Shown here: positions 1-7,901 of the stretch, piece after piece
Layout: each line of letters opens with the position of its first letter
How positions within the stretch are numbered: position 1 is the first letter of the stretch
Assembly (NCBI RefSeq): GCF_014645735.1
Contig: NZ_BMMH01000011.1
Coordinates: 170,922-234,921, forward strand
Origin: Nocardia jinanensis
GTDB lineage: Bacteria > Actinomycetota > Actinomycetes > Mycobacteriales > Mycobacteriaceae
Direction of reading: 5' to 3'
DNA: 64,000 nucleotides
Program-made: the position numbers and the translations under genes
The notes under the pieces: model-generated
Databases searched by the model: none
The model's input: the letters and a program-made list of their open reading frames with translations, nothing else
What the model was told of the DNA's origin: nothing

Positions 1-75
1 CTTGAAGGTGTCTCGTAAAACTCGACTCACGTGGGTTGCGTCAGCGTGGATGTCTCGATCCGGATGCTTTCCCGT
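1..75 (+). repeat. Interspersed repeat family B, partial copy B1
   Basis: The first 75 bases match a sequence that recurs near 38868-38945, 40758-40835 and 58668-58745. The shared core reads roughly CTTCGAGGTGTCTCGTAAGA followed by ACTCGACTCATG and GGTTG. This copy is cut by the window edge, so its upstream hairpin half, if any, is not visible. As at 58.6 kb, it is followed closely by a family A hairpin. No coding function is seen. The match was made by eye. Confidence 0.7.
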
Positions 76-107
76 CCTTCTGTCTTCTACGGATGGTCCA
101 CCTCAGT

Positions 108-198
108 GGCGGGGCCCGCCCCGGTTCTGGAGCGACGTAGCGAAGGAGCGCAGCGACTGAGCGAAGGAGTGAAGAACCGGGGTTAATAGGGCCCCGCC
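108..198 (+). repeat. Interspersed hairpin repeat family A, copy A1
   Basis: This 91-bp element has outer arms GGCGGGGCCC and GGGCCCCGCC and inner arms CCCCGGTTCT and AGAACCGGGG. The loop is built from repeated GAGCGA/AGCGAAGGAG words. Near-identical copies occur at 41342, 42506, 56923 and 58842. Unlike those four, this copy is not immediately before a plus-strand gene. It overlaps the 3' end of a small minus-strand ORF and supplies its stop codon. A second short GC hairpin follows directly. Confidence 0.85.
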
Positions 199-377
199 CC
201 GCCCGCCGGAGGCGGGGCAGAAAATTCGTGTAGCACCATATCCAGTTCGGTGGGGGTGAGCAGTCGTTCCAGCCGTTCGTCTATCTTGGCGTTTCCGGGA
301 GGATCACCGGGTTCGAGTGCCGGGAGTTGTGGCAGTCCCTCGGTGGTCTGGCGGCGCAATAGCGAGCGAAGGTTCAC
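183..377 (-). CDS. Small hypothetical protein, 64 aa
   Basis: I do not recognise this protein. The GTG start at 377 has an AGGTG-type ribosome binding site eight bases or so upstream. The body is acidic and proline-rich, with a leucine-containing helix-like middle (about residues 32-52). The last ten or so residues (PPPAGGAGPY) and the stop codon are encoded by repeat A1 and its neighbouring hairpin. The repeat may therefore have arrived later and replaced the original C-terminus. No signal peptide or membrane segment is visible. It could be a real small gene or a chance ORF. Confidence 0.45.
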   Translation of the reverse strand: MNLRSLLRRQTTEGLPQLPALEPGDPPGNAKIDERLERLLTPTELDMVLHEFSAPPPAGGAGPY

Positions 378-577
378 GGCCCATCACCTTACGGTAGCTG
401 TATGTTTGCTGGCGACGTGTCTTGCTTGCGGTGGCGTGTACGGCAACCGATGGGGTCCCGCAATCGATTCTGCTTGTGGATCGGCGATATCGATACTCGA
501 CGAGGGAAAATGTGACCGAGCCGTCGCCAATCGCTACCCTTTCTGATACTTGGAGTTTCATCTACCCGGAGGCAACG

Positions 578-1030
578 TTGCCGAAAAATCTGGAAGCCAG
601 TATCGATATCGCCGCACCGCCGGAACGGGTCTGGGCGGTGCTCGCGGACCCGAGCCGGATGCCGGAGTTCAGCCCCCAGTGCGTGCGGATGATCCCGATC
701 GGCCGGCCGAAGGCGGGCACGCTGACGGTCAACCTCAATCGGGACGGGTGGAAGTTCTGGCCGACCACCTCGCGCATCCTGCGCTACGAAAAGGATAGTG
801 CGCTGGCCTTCCGGATCACCCAGAACCGGACGGTGTGGACCTACACCCTCGAGCCCACCGAAGAGGGAACCCGGGTGGTCGAACGCCGCGATGTCCCCAA
901 CGGCACCACCTGGGTATCACGAACCCTGATCGATGCGGTGCTCGGTGGGGAGGCGGCGTTCGAGGAGGACCTGGTACGCGGAATGAACGAATCCCTCGCG
1001 AAGATCAGGACAGCGGTCGAGACGAACTGA
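578..1030 (+). CDS. SRPBCC-family (START-like) protein
   Basis: This 150-residue protein has the polyketide cyclase/dehydrase (SRPBCC) pattern. The N-terminal strand ASIDIAAPPERVWAVLADPSRMPEFSP is split across residues 5-32 and is followed by a beta-rich grip fold ending in a long C-terminal helix with EDLVRGMNESL. The family binds hydrophobic ligands in a deep pocket; the ligand here is unknown. I chose the TTG at 578 because GGAGG lies five bases upstream, although the frame stays open further 5'. Its 3' end overlaps the convergent fabH-like gene by 26 bp. It probably acts in the cytosol. Confidence 0.8.
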   Translation: MPKNLEASIDIAAPPERVWAVLADPSRMPEFSPQCVRMIPIGRPKAGTLTVNLNRDGWKFWPTTSRILRYEKDSALAFRITQNRTVWTYTLEPTEEGTRVVERRDVPNGTTWVSRTLIDAVLGGEAAFEEDLVRGMNESLAKIRTAVETN

Positions 1031-2051
1031 ACTTCGGCAGGGTTACGACCTGGGCGGCGTAGGAGAGTCCGGCGCCGAAGGCGATGAGCAGCGCGGTATC
1101 GCCCGGCTCGGACTGCCCGGTACGCAGCATGGTCTCCATCGCCAGCGGAATCGAGGCTGCTGAAGTGTTGCCGGTCTCCTCGATATCGTTGGCCAGCGCG
1201 CAGTTCTCCGGCAGTTTCAGCACCCGCGCCATGATCTCGATGATCCGGCCGTTGGCCTGATGCGGGATCATGGCGTCGAGGTCGTCGGTGGACAGGCCGG
1301 CCCGGTCGATGGCGTCGCGGCAGACCTTCTCCAGCGAATGCGCGGCCCAGCGGAAGACCGCAGTGCCCTCCATCGCCAGATAGGGACGGACGGCGTCGGT
1401 GCCCTTCTCCTCGATCTCGGCGAAGAACTCGACCCAGTCCTTGTCCTGGCGGATGGCCCGGTGCTGGGTGCCGTCGGAACCCCAGACGGTGGGCCCGATG
1501 CCCTGCTCCTCGGCCGGGCCCACCACCACGGCACCCGCGCCGTCGGCGAACAGGAAGGCCGTACCGCGGTCGGCCGGGTTGACTGTATCGCTGAGCTTTT
1601 CCACGCCTATGACGAGCACATGGGACGCGGTGCCCGCGCGCACCAGGTCGGAGGCCATGGCCAGGCCGTGGCAGAACCCGGCGCAGCCGGCCGAGATATC
1701 GAAGGCGGCGGCGCCGTCCGTGCCGAGTTCGGTGGCGATCCGCGGCGCGGCCGCGGGAGTCAGCAGTAGATGGGTCGAGGTGGCCACGATTACGCAGTCG
1801 ACCTGATCGCCGGCGATTCCGGCGGAATCCAGGGCGCCGCGACAGGCGGCCACGCTCATCGAATGAATGGTCTCTGTCTCATCGGCGAACCGGCGGGTGC
1901 GGATACCCGAACGGGTACGAATCCACTCGTCGCTGGAATCGATCGGTCCGGCCACCTCGTCGTTGGTCACGACTCGCGCCGGACGGTACACGCCCAGCCC
2001 CAGGATCGCGGTGTGCTGCGCCCCGGTCGTCTGGGCGATCTGAGTAGCCAT
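1005..2051 (-). CDS. Beta-ketoacyl-ACP synthase III (FabH-like)
   Basis: The 348-residue product is a KAS III condensing enzyme, which starts fatty-acid or polyketide chains by joining an acyl-CoA to malonyl-ACP. The catalytic triad is intact: Cys123 in DISAGCAGF, His264 in IPHQANGRI and Asn295 in ETGNTSAAS. The glycine-rich C-terminal FGAGLSYA is also present. Length fits the family (about 320-350). No other fatty-acid synthesis gene is adjacent, so it could be the housekeeping FabH or a specialised priming enzyme. It is convergent with the SRPBCC gene, overlapping by 26 bp. Confidence 0.9.
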   Translation of the reverse strand: MATQIAQTTGAQHTAILGLGVYRPARVVTNDEVAGPIDSSDEWIRTRSGIRTRRFADETETIHSMSVAACRGALDSAGIAGDQVDCVIVATSTHLLLTPAAAPRIATELGTDGAAAFDISAGCAGFCHGLAMASDLVRAGTASHVLVIGVEKLSDTVNPADRGTAFLFADGAGAVVVGPAEEQGIGPTVWGSDGTQHRAIRQDKDWVEFFAEIEEKGTDAVRPYLAMEGTAVFRWAAHSLEKVCRDAIDRAGLSTDDLDAMIPHQANGRIIEIMARVLKLPENCALANDIEETGNTSAASIPLAMETMLRTGQSEPGDTALLIAFGAGLSYAAQVVTLPKFSSSRPLS

Positions 2052-2310
2052 GTGCTTCTCCTATGTACCTGCGGCCGCTCCGCCGCGAGGGTTGACCCGA
2101 TTTCGATGTGGATTCCTCACCCGCCGGCCGCGTGGGGGCGACCACTGGGCAATCCGGAGACATGAGGCACCCTCATATTATCTCCATGTCCGCCCGCCGG
2201 CATCGCATATTCGATAATCGACGGGGTTATCGAGACCGGGTCCGGGTATTGCGGCCGTACGCGTCCCGCAGCCGCGGACGTGCCACCGGAGAACAAGCGA
2301 GGAACAACTC

Positions 2311-2571
2311 ATGCTCGGTCTCGGCATCATCGGCTGGATCCTCATCGGCGGTATCGCCGGGTGGATCGCCAGTAAGATTATGAAAACCGATGCTCAACAG
2401 GGCATTCTGCTCAATATCGTGGTGGGTATCGTCGGCGGCCTGCTCGGCGGCTTCCTGCTCTCGGTATTCGGTGTCGACGTGAACAGTGCCGGCTGGTGGT
2501 TCAGCTTCTTCACCTGTCTGGCCGGTGCCGTCATTCTGTTGTTCCTGGTGAAACTGGTCGTACGGAGGTAG
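2311..2571 (+). CDS. GlsB/YeaQ/YmgE-family stress membrane protein
   Basis: The protein has 86 residues and three hydrophobic segments (about 3-22, 30-52 and 60-83) separated by short polar turns. The first loop, ASKIMKTDAQQG, and the GIVGGLLGGF segment are typical of the transglycosylase-associated (GlsB/YeaQ) family. These are small membrane proteins often induced by envelope or osmotic stress. The biochemical function is not established. GAGGAAC lies seven bases before the ATG. It is monocistronic here, with about 140 bp before psd. Confidence 0.85.
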   Translation: MLGLGIIGWILIGGIAGWIASKIMKTDAQQGILLNIVVGIVGGLLGGFLLSVFGVDVNSAGWWFSFFTCLAGAVILLFLVKLVVRR

Positions 2572-2712
2572 CCCTCGGTTCGGCACCCGGTGCCACGGGC
2601 CTGTTCGGCGTAGGGTGTGAACGCTTGCGCCGACAGGTTCGGCCGGTACCCGCGCGGTGACCGGTCGCCACTCTGGTCCGCGTGGATCGAACCGAGTACG
2701 AAAGAGGAATAA

Positions 2713-3438
2713 GTGGCACGCCGTCCCACTCCGCCCGGCACACCGGAAACCACCGGTCCGGCCCATCTGGTCGATCTGGTGCGCAGCACGATCCCGCCGC
2801 TGCATCCGGCCGGTTTGCCCTTCGTGGCCGTTCCGCTGGGCATCGCGGTTCTCGGTCGGCGCCGCCGCTGGGTGCGCCGGTTCGCGGTCGCGGCCGCCGC
2901 GGCGAGCGCCGCCTTCTTCCGGCACCCCCACCGCGTGCCCCCGAACCGGCCCGGCGTGGTGGTGGCACCGGCCGACGGTGAGGTGGCGCTGGTCGATACG
3001 GCGACGCCCCCGGCCGAACTCGGTCTCGGCGATCAGCCGCTGCCCCGGGTGAGCATCTTCCTGTCGGTGCTGGACGTCCACGTCCAGCGGACGCCGGTCT
3101 CGGGTGTGGTGCGTGATGTGCAGTATCGGCGCGGACAGTTCAAATCCGCCGATCTGGCCGATGCGAGCGAGGTCAACGAACGCAGCAGCATGCTGATCGA
3201 CACCCCCGACGGGCAGCAGCTCGTGGTGGTTCAGATCGCCGGGCTGCTGGCGCGTCGGATCGTGTGCGACGCCGCGCCCGGCGATCGGATCACCATCGGC
3301 GACACCTACGGTCTGATCCGGTTCGGCTCCCGCGTGGACACCTATTTCCCGGCCGGTACCGAACTGCTGGTGAACATCGGGCAGCGCACGATCGGGGGGG
3401 AGACGGTGCTGGCGGTCCTGCCGTCGGCGGACGCGTGA
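2713..3438 (+). CDS. psd: Phosphatidylserine decarboxylase
   Basis: This pyruvoyl enzyme converts phosphatidylserine to phosphatidylethanolamine at the membrane. At 241 residues it is the short archaeal/actinobacterial type. The self-cleavage site is FGS at Gly205-Ser206 within IRFGSRVD, which would yield a small alpha chain carrying the pyruvoyl group. Hydrophobic segments around residues 36-68 anchor it. The start is GTG at 2713, preceded by AAGAGGAA. Its stop overlaps the pssA start (TGATG), so the two are translationally coupled and form a complete PS-to-PE pathway, as in M. tuberculosis Rv0437c-Rv0436c. Confidence 0.95.
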   Translation: MARRPTPPGTPETTGPAHLVDLVRSTIPPLHPAGLPFVAVPLGIAVLGRRRRWVRRFAVAAAAASAAFFRHPHRVPPNRPGVVVAPADGEVALVDTATPPAELGLGDQPLPRVSIFLSVLDVHVQRTPVSGVVRDVQYRRGQFKSADLADASEVNERSSMLIDTPDGQQLVVVQIAGLLARRIVCDAAPGDRITIGDTYGLIRFGSRVDTYFPAGTELLVNIGQRTIGGETVLAVLPSADA

Positions 3439-4361
3439 TGGAGCAGGTCATCGAAGGCAGGCGGCGCCGATCCATCCGGCTGCTGCCCAGTATCGTCACG
3501 ATCCTGGCGCTCTGCTCGGGTTTGTCCGCGGTGAAGTTCGGACTGGAGGGCGAACTGAAGATCGCGCTCGCCATGATCGGCGCCGCCGCGGTACTGGATA
3601 CGCTGGACGGCCGGCTGGCCCGTTTGCTGTCGGCGACCACCAAGATCGGTGCGGAGCTGGATTCGCTCTCCGATGCCATCTCCTTCGGGGTGGCGCCCGC
3701 CCTGGTGCTCTACGTGGTGCTGTTCAACGGTGAGAGCAGTGGTTCGGGGTGGATCATCGCGCTGCTGTTCGCGGTGAGCGTCGTATTGCGTCTGGCCCGG
3801 TTCAACACCTTGCTCGACGACGACACCCGCCCGGATTGGGCGCGGGAGTACTTCGTCGGCGTCCCGGCGCCCGCGGGGGCGCTCATAGCCATGGCTCCGA
3901 TCGCGGTGTTCGTGCAGTTCGGCGACGGCTGGTGGACGAGTTTTCCGGTGGTCGCGGCGTGGACAGTGTTCGCCGCCGCGCTGTGTGTGAGCACCATTCC
4001 GACCCTGGCCCTGAAATCGGTGTCGGTGGCCCCACAGGCCGCGGCCGGTCTGCTGGTGCTGGTCGCGCTGGCCGGGGCCGCGCTGATCACCTACCCGATC
4101 GTGCTGCTGCTCGTACTGATCGTGGTGTACCTGGGGCATATCCCGTTCGCCTGGTATTCGCAACGCTGGGTGGCCGCCCGTCCCGAGACCTGGCAATACA
4201 AACCGTCCGAGCGTCGTGCGCAGCGCCGGGCCGACCGCCGGTTGCCCGTACTGCGCCGACCGGAGATCCGCCGGCCCGTACTGCGGCGGCCCGATATCCG
4301 CCGGCCGGTGGTGCGTGGTGATTCGCGGTTGCGGTTGCGCCGGCCCGGCGGGCGGAACTGA
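3438..4361 (+). CDS. pssA: CDP-diacylglycerol-serine O-phosphatidyltransferase
   Basis: This membrane enzyme makes phosphatidylserine from CDP-diacylglycerol and serine, feeding Psd. The CDP-alcohol phosphotransferase signature DGRLAR-x8-G-x3-D-x3-D is complete at about residues 56-77. Six to eight hydrophobic segments follow. I used the ATG at 3438, which overlaps the psd stop, rather than an upstream in-frame ATG inside psd. The product has 307 residues. The last about 45 are an unusual basic tail made of a repeated RRPV/IRR motif (LRRPEIRRPVLRRPDIRRPVV), probably cytosolic. Confidence 0.93.
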   Translation: MEQVIEGRRRRSIRLLPSIVTILALCSGLSAVKFGLEGELKIALAMIGAAAVLDTLDGRLARLLSATTKIGAELDSLSDAISFGVAPALVLYVVLFNGESSGSGWIIALLFAVSVVLRLARFNTLLDDDTRPDWAREYFVGVPAPAGALIAMAPIAVFVQFGDGWWTSFPVVAAWTVFAAALCVSTIPTLALKSVSVAPQAAAGLLVLVALAGAALITYPIVLLLVLIVVYLGHIPFAWYSQRWVAARPETWQYKPSERRAQRRADRRLPVLRRPEIRRPVLRRPDIRRPVVRGDSRLRLRRPGGRN

Positions 4362-4371
4362 ACCGAGGGCA

Positions 4372-4424
4372 ATCGTCAACCTTTGGTTGACGATCATCAT
4401 GCGTCAACCTATAGTTGACGCATG
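4372..4424 (+). promoter_or_regulatory. Promoter buried in two palindromic operators (clpC2-like gene)
   Basis: Two inverted repeats share the same core. The first has 9-bp arms, ATCGTCAAC and GTTGACGAT, around CTTTG (4372-4394). The second has 10-bp arms, ATGCGTCAAC and GTTGACGCAT, around CTATA (4399-4423). A consensus-like promoter lies within them: TTGACG (4387-4392), 17 bp, then TATAGT (4410-4415). The start ATG at 4422 lies six bases after the -10, so the mRNA is probably leaderless. A dimer binding here would block both hexamers. Autorepression by the downstream HTH protein is the simplest reading. Confidence 0.8.
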
Positions 4425-5189
4425 ACTTCCTCAGTACGTTTGGATGATCTCATCGAGGTCATCAAAAGGGCCCGGCCCGACAATGCCCTGGACCAACTCG
4501 CCGACGCGGTGGTCACCGCGGGCCGGCTCGGCGAGCTGGCCGACCATCTGATCGGCCATTTCGTCGACCAGGCTCGCCGTTCCGGCGCCTCCTGGACCGA
4601 GATCGGCGCGAGTATGGGCGTCAGCAAGCAGGCGGCGCAGAAGCGATTCGTGCCCAAGGCGCCGGGCGATCCGGCCGCCGAGATAGACCCGAACGCGGGT
4701 TTCGGGAAATTCACCGAGCGCGCGCGGGTGGTGGTGGTCGCCGCGCAGGAGGCCGCCAACATCAGCGGCAGTGCCGAGATCTCCCTCGCTCACCTGGTGC
4801 TGGGCCTGCTCAGTCAGGGTGACGGTCTGGCTGTGCGGTTGATCGTCGACCAAGGGGTCTCGCCGGTCGATCTGGGTAATGCCGCGGTCACCGCCTCGGG
4901 CGCGGAGCCGGGTACGGCGATTTCACCGGAGGAGCTCGAGGCCGTTACCGCCACCGGGAAGATGGGCGGACTGATTCCGTTCGGTGCCGATTCGAAGAAA
5001 GCGCTGGAGCTCACATTCCGGGAAGCTCTGCGGCTGGGGCACAACTACATCGGCACCGAGCACATCCTGCTCGCGATCCTGGAGCAGGAGAACGGCACGG
5101 GGATCCTGAGCGATTCCGGGCTGCGCAAGGATCTGCTCGAGGCCCGGTTGATCGAACTCCTCCAGCAGATCGTGGCCGCCCAGGAGTGA
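4422..5189 (+). CDS. clpC2: ClpC2-like Clp N-domain protein with HTH
   Basis: The 255-residue protein has an N-terminal helix-turn-helix (SWTEIGASMGVSKQAAQKRF, about residues 55-74). A Clp repeat (N) domain then follows, with FTERARVVVVAAQEAA and a second half LGHNYIGTEHILLAIL near 203-218. There is no AAA+ ATPase module. This matches mycobacterial ClpC2 (about 250 aa), which is reported to bind ligands of ClpC1 such as cyclomarin and to control its own expression. The ATG lies inside the second operator palindrome. The symbol is by architecture. It may sequester adaptors or toxic ligands away from ClpC1. Confidence 0.8.
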   Translation: MTSSVRLDDLIEVIKRARPDNALDQLADAVVTAGRLGELADHLIGHFVDQARRSGASWTEIGASMGVSKQAAQKRFVPKAPGDPAAEIDPNAGFGKFTERARVVVVAAQEAANISGSAEISLAHLVLGLLSQGDGLAVRLIVDQGVSPVDLGNAAVTASGAEPGTAISPEELEAVTATGKMGGLIPFGADSKKALELTFREALRLGHNYIGTEHILLAILEQENGTGILSDSGLRKDLLEARLIELLQQIVAAQE

Positions 5190-5357
5190 GAATGCGCGCC
5201 GGCGGGGGTGTCCGGACTCTGTCGGCCGCGCGATATCGCCACTCGGGCCGGTCCGTCGTGATCTTCGTGCGGGTGCTGTCCGCCCGCGAATCGGTGTCCC
5301 CGCAGGAGAGGGCTGCGGTGCACCCGATCCACGCCGGTGTCCCGGTAACCTATAGCA

Positions 5358-5651
5358 ATGGCGGATGAAACGGACTCCGACCTGGTGGCCGGTGAGCACC
5401 GGGACGATCTGCTGCGCGCATTGACCTACGTATCGACCGAATCGTTGTCGGACGGGAGCTATGTGGTCAACGGTGATCTACCGCCGGAGGTCGCACCGCC
5501 GTTCATTCGCGCCATCATGCGGGTCGAGGCCGAGCTGCTGCTGCACGATGCCGAATTCGTCACCATCGACGAGGGGGAACCGCGGACGCCGGAGGAGCGG
5601 CGCGCGGATGCCTTTCTGGCCCTTGCCCTGCGGGTTACCGACAGCCTCTGA
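5358..5651 (+). CDS. Hypothetical protein, 97 aa
   Basis: I do not recognise a family. The product is small, acidic and leucine/alanine-rich with no signal peptide or membrane segment. The pattern suggests a few helices, with DDLLRALTYVSTESL at 17-31 and a long helix PPFIRAIMRVEAELLLHDAEF near 46-66. Codon use matches the neighbours. The ATG at 5358 follows a weak site; an ORF opening at 5186 in another frame is not convincing. It lies between clpC2 and the groEL regulatory region with no obvious partner. Confidence 0.65.
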   Translation: MADETDSDLVAGEHRDDLLRALTYVSTESLSDGSYVVNGDLPPEVAPPFIRAIMRVEAELLLHDAEFVTIDEGEPRTPEERRADAFLALALRVTDSL

Positions 5652-5721
5652 GGGTTCGTGATCGATGGCCGCCGACACCGGGGTTCGATGGACGTCCGGT
5701 GCGGGCTCGCGCCGATCGACC

Positions 5722-5747
5722 TTGCACTCGGCACCGACGAGTGCTAA
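5722..5747 (+). promoter_or_regulatory. CIRCE operator 1 (HrcA site)
   Basis: TTGCACTC, nine bases, GAGTGCTAA matches the CIRCE consensus TTAGCACTC-N9-GAGTGCTAA except in the first arm's outer positions. CIRCE is bound by the heat-shock repressor HrcA. It lies about 180 bp before the groEL start. A second copy follows ten bases later, so groEL is expected to be HrcA-repressed. Confidence 0.9.
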
Positions 5748-5756
5748 AAATGGCTT

Positions 5757-5782
5757 TGGCACTCCCGACCGGAGAGTGCCAA
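5757..5782 (+). promoter_or_regulatory. CIRCE operator 2 (HrcA site)
   Basis: TTGGCACTC, a nine-base spacer, then GAGTGCCAA forms a fully symmetric CIRCE variant. Both arms carry the same change (TTGG/CCAA rather than TTAG/CTAA), so the dyad is preserved. It sits directly downstream of the first CIRCE copy and upstream of groEL. Confidence 0.88.
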
Positions 5783-5925
5783 GGTCGGGACGGTGAGATC
5801 GGGTACCACGACACCCCTGGTCGTCCGTCGCGGGCACCGAGCCTGGCCACAAGCGTAGCTAAAGGGTGACCCGACAATGTGGTCATCCTGTGTGTCAGCC
5901 TCATTACTTGGAGGATCTCACCGCA

Positions 5926-7551
5926 ATGGCCAAGACAATTGCGTACGACGAAGAGGCCCGTCGCGGCCTCGAGCGGGGTCTGAACGCCCTCGCCGACGCG
6001 GTCAAGGTGACGCTGGGGCCGAAGGGCCGCAACGTCGTGCTCGAGAAGAAGTGGGGCGCCCCCACGATCACCAACGATGGTGTGTCCATCGCCAAGGAGA
6101 TCGAGCTGGAGGACCCGTACGAGAAGATCGGCGCCGAGCTGGTCAAGGAAGTCGCCAAGAAGACCGACGATGTCGCGGGCGACGGCACCACCACCGCCAC
6201 CGTGCTCGCCCAGGCGCTCGTGCGCGAGGGCCTGCGCAACGTCGCGGCCGGCGCGAACCCGCTGGGCCTGAAGCGTGGCATCGAGAAGGCCGTCGAGGCC
6301 GTCACCGCCAAGCTGCTCGACTCCGCCAAGGAGATCGACACCAAGGAGCAGATCGCCGCTACCGCCGGTATCTCGGCCGGTGACTCGTCCATCGGTGAGC
6401 TGATCGCCGAGGCCATGGACAAGGTCGGCAAAGAAGGCGTCATCACCGTCGAAGAGGCGCAGACCTTCGGTCTGTCGCTGGAGCTCACCGAGGGTATGCG
6501 CTTCGACAAGGGCTACATCTCGGGTTACTTCGTCACCGACCCCGAGCGTCAGGAAGCGGTCCTCGAGGATCCCTACCTGCTGCTGGTCGGCTCGAAGGTC
6601 TCCACCGTCAAGGATCTGCTGCCGCTGCTGGAGAAGGTCATCCAGGCCGGTAAGCCGCTGCTGATCATCGCCGAGGACGTCGAGGGCGAAGCCCTGTCGA
6701 CCCTGGTCGTGAACAAGATCCGCGGCACCTTCAAGTCCGTCGCCGTCAAGGCCCCGGGCTTCGGTGACCGTCGCAAGGCCCAGCTCGCCGATATCGCCAT
6801 CCTCACCGGTGGTGAGGTCATCAGCGAAGAGGTCGGCCTCTCCCTGGAGACCGCCGGCATCGAGCTGCTCGGCCAGGCGCGCAAGGTCGTCGTCACCAAG
6901 GACGAGACCACCATCGTCGAGGGCGCGGGCGACGCGGAGGCCATCCAGGGCCGCGTGGCGCAGATCCGCACCGAGATCGAGAACTCGGATTCGGACTACG
7001 ACCGGGAGAAGCTGCAGGAGCGTCTGGCCAAGCTGGCCGGCGGTGTTGCGGTCATCAAGGCCGGCGCCGCGACCGAGGTCGAGCTCAAGGAGCGTAAGCA
7101 CCGCATCGAAGATGCCGTGCGCAACGCGAAGGCCGCCGTCGAAGAGGGCATCGTCGCCGGTGGTGGCGTGGCCCTGCTGCAGGCTGCCCCCGCGCTCGAC
7201 GATCTGAAGCTCGAAGGTGACGAGGCCACCGGCGCGAACATCGTCCGGGTCGCGCTGTCGGCTCCGCTGAAGCAGATCGCCTTCAATGCCGGTCTCGAGC
7301 CCGGTGTCGTCGCGGAAAAGGTTTCCAACCTGCCCGCCGGCAGCGGTCTGAACGCCCAGACCAACGAGTACGAGGACCTGCTGTCCGCCGGCGTCGCCGA
7401 CCCGGTCAAGGTCACCCGTTCGGCCCTGCAGAACGCGGCGTCCATCGCGGCCCTGTTCCTCACCACCGAGGCCGTTGTCGCCGATAAGCCGGAGAAGGCC
7501 TCGGCCGCCCCGGCCGATCCGACCGGCGGCATGGGCGGCATGGACTTCTGA
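5926..7551 (+). CDS. groEL: Chaperonin GroEL (60 kDa, GroEL2 type)
   Basis: This cytosolic chaperonin folds proteins in an ATP-driven double ring with GroES. The 541-residue length, VKVTLGPKGRN near the N-terminus, DGTTTATVLA, and the C-terminal GGMGGMDF are all classic. The GGM tail, rather than a histidine-rich one, identifies the essential GroEL2-like paralogue. I chose ATG 5926 because MAKTIAYDEEAR is the family start and GGAGG lies 11 bases upstream; an in-frame start at 5866 is less likely. There is no groES next to it. Two CIRCE elements upstream and a strong terminator downstream make it a single-gene heat-shock unit. Confidence 0.98.
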   Translation: MAKTIAYDEEARRGLERGLNALADAVKVTLGPKGRNVVLEKKWGAPTITNDGVSIAKEIELEDPYEKIGAELVKEVAKKTDDVAGDGTTTATVLAQALVREGLRNVAAGANPLGLKRGIEKAVEAVTAKLLDSAKEIDTKEQIAATAGISAGDSSIGELIAEAMDKVGKEGVITVEEAQTFGLSLELTEGMRFDKGYISGYFVTDPERQEAVLEDPYLLLVGSKVSTVKDLLPLLEKVIQAGKPLLIIAEDVEGEALSTLVVNKIRGTFKSVAVKAPGFGDRRKAQLADIAILTGGEVISEEVGLSLETAGIELLGQARKVVVTKDETTIVEGAGDAEAIQGRVAQIRTEIENSDSDYDREKLQERLAKLAGGVAVIKAGAATEVELKERKHRIEDAVRNAKAAVEEGIVAGGGVALLQAAPALDDLKLEGDEATGANIVRVALSAPLKQIAFNAGLEPGVVAEKVSNLPAGSGLNAQTNEYEDLLSAGVADPVKVTRSALQNAASIAALFLTTEAVVADKPEKASAAPADPTGGMGGMDF

Positions 7552-7577
7552 GTCCCGCCACCCGGCAACCCTTTCGA

Positions 7578-7616
7578 ACCGAGGGCCGGTCCACCTCCGG
7601 GTGGACCGGCCCTCGG
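7578..7616 (+). terminator. Terminator hairpin after groEL
   Basis: A long GC-rich stem with about 17-bp arms (ACCGAGGGCCGGTCCAC and its complement) and a short CTCCG loop lies 27 bases after the groEL stop. Few T residues follow, which is normal for actinobacterial hairpin terminators. Confidence 0.85.
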
Positions 7617-7901
7617 TCTGTAGGGGGGGTAGTTCTCATCCACCGGCTTCTCGATTCCGGGCCGGGTGAGCCGCGCCGCAGCGGTGTGTGCGGGGGATGC
7701 CGGCCCGTGATCGACAAAGCCGCAGAGCAACCGGCCGACGTCGATAATTCGTGGTTGGATGGTGCCCCGGTTCTCCAGTGTTGCAGCGGTGTTGGTTGAT
7801 GTGGACGTGGAAGTTCTCAGCGGCCGGCTGGAGCGGTTCATCGTTCGCTGAGTTCGGCCGGACCGCAGCGGTCTGCAGGGGTCTGCAGGGGTCTGCTGTT
7901 C
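7617..7901. other. Spacer with 10-bp triplicate repeat, no clear gene
   Basis: I see no convincing gene between the groEL terminator and the hydrolase remnant. Near the end (about 7868-7897) the 10-bp word GGTCTGCAGG is repeated three times in tandem, directly before the surviving hydrolase frame. This could be a product of slippage during decay. Short ORFs here lack ribosome binding sites and family-like sequence. Confidence 0.5.

Noticed and set aside
5186..5368. 60-codon ORF after the clpC2-like gene
   Set aside because: It overlaps the end of clpC2 and the start of the 97-aa gene, has a poor start context and shows no recognisable sequence.
5635..7101. 488-codon antisense frame across groEL
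   Set aside because: It is a mirror frame created by GC-rich third positions opposite a highly expressed gene. Such frames opposite groEL are a known misannotation source.
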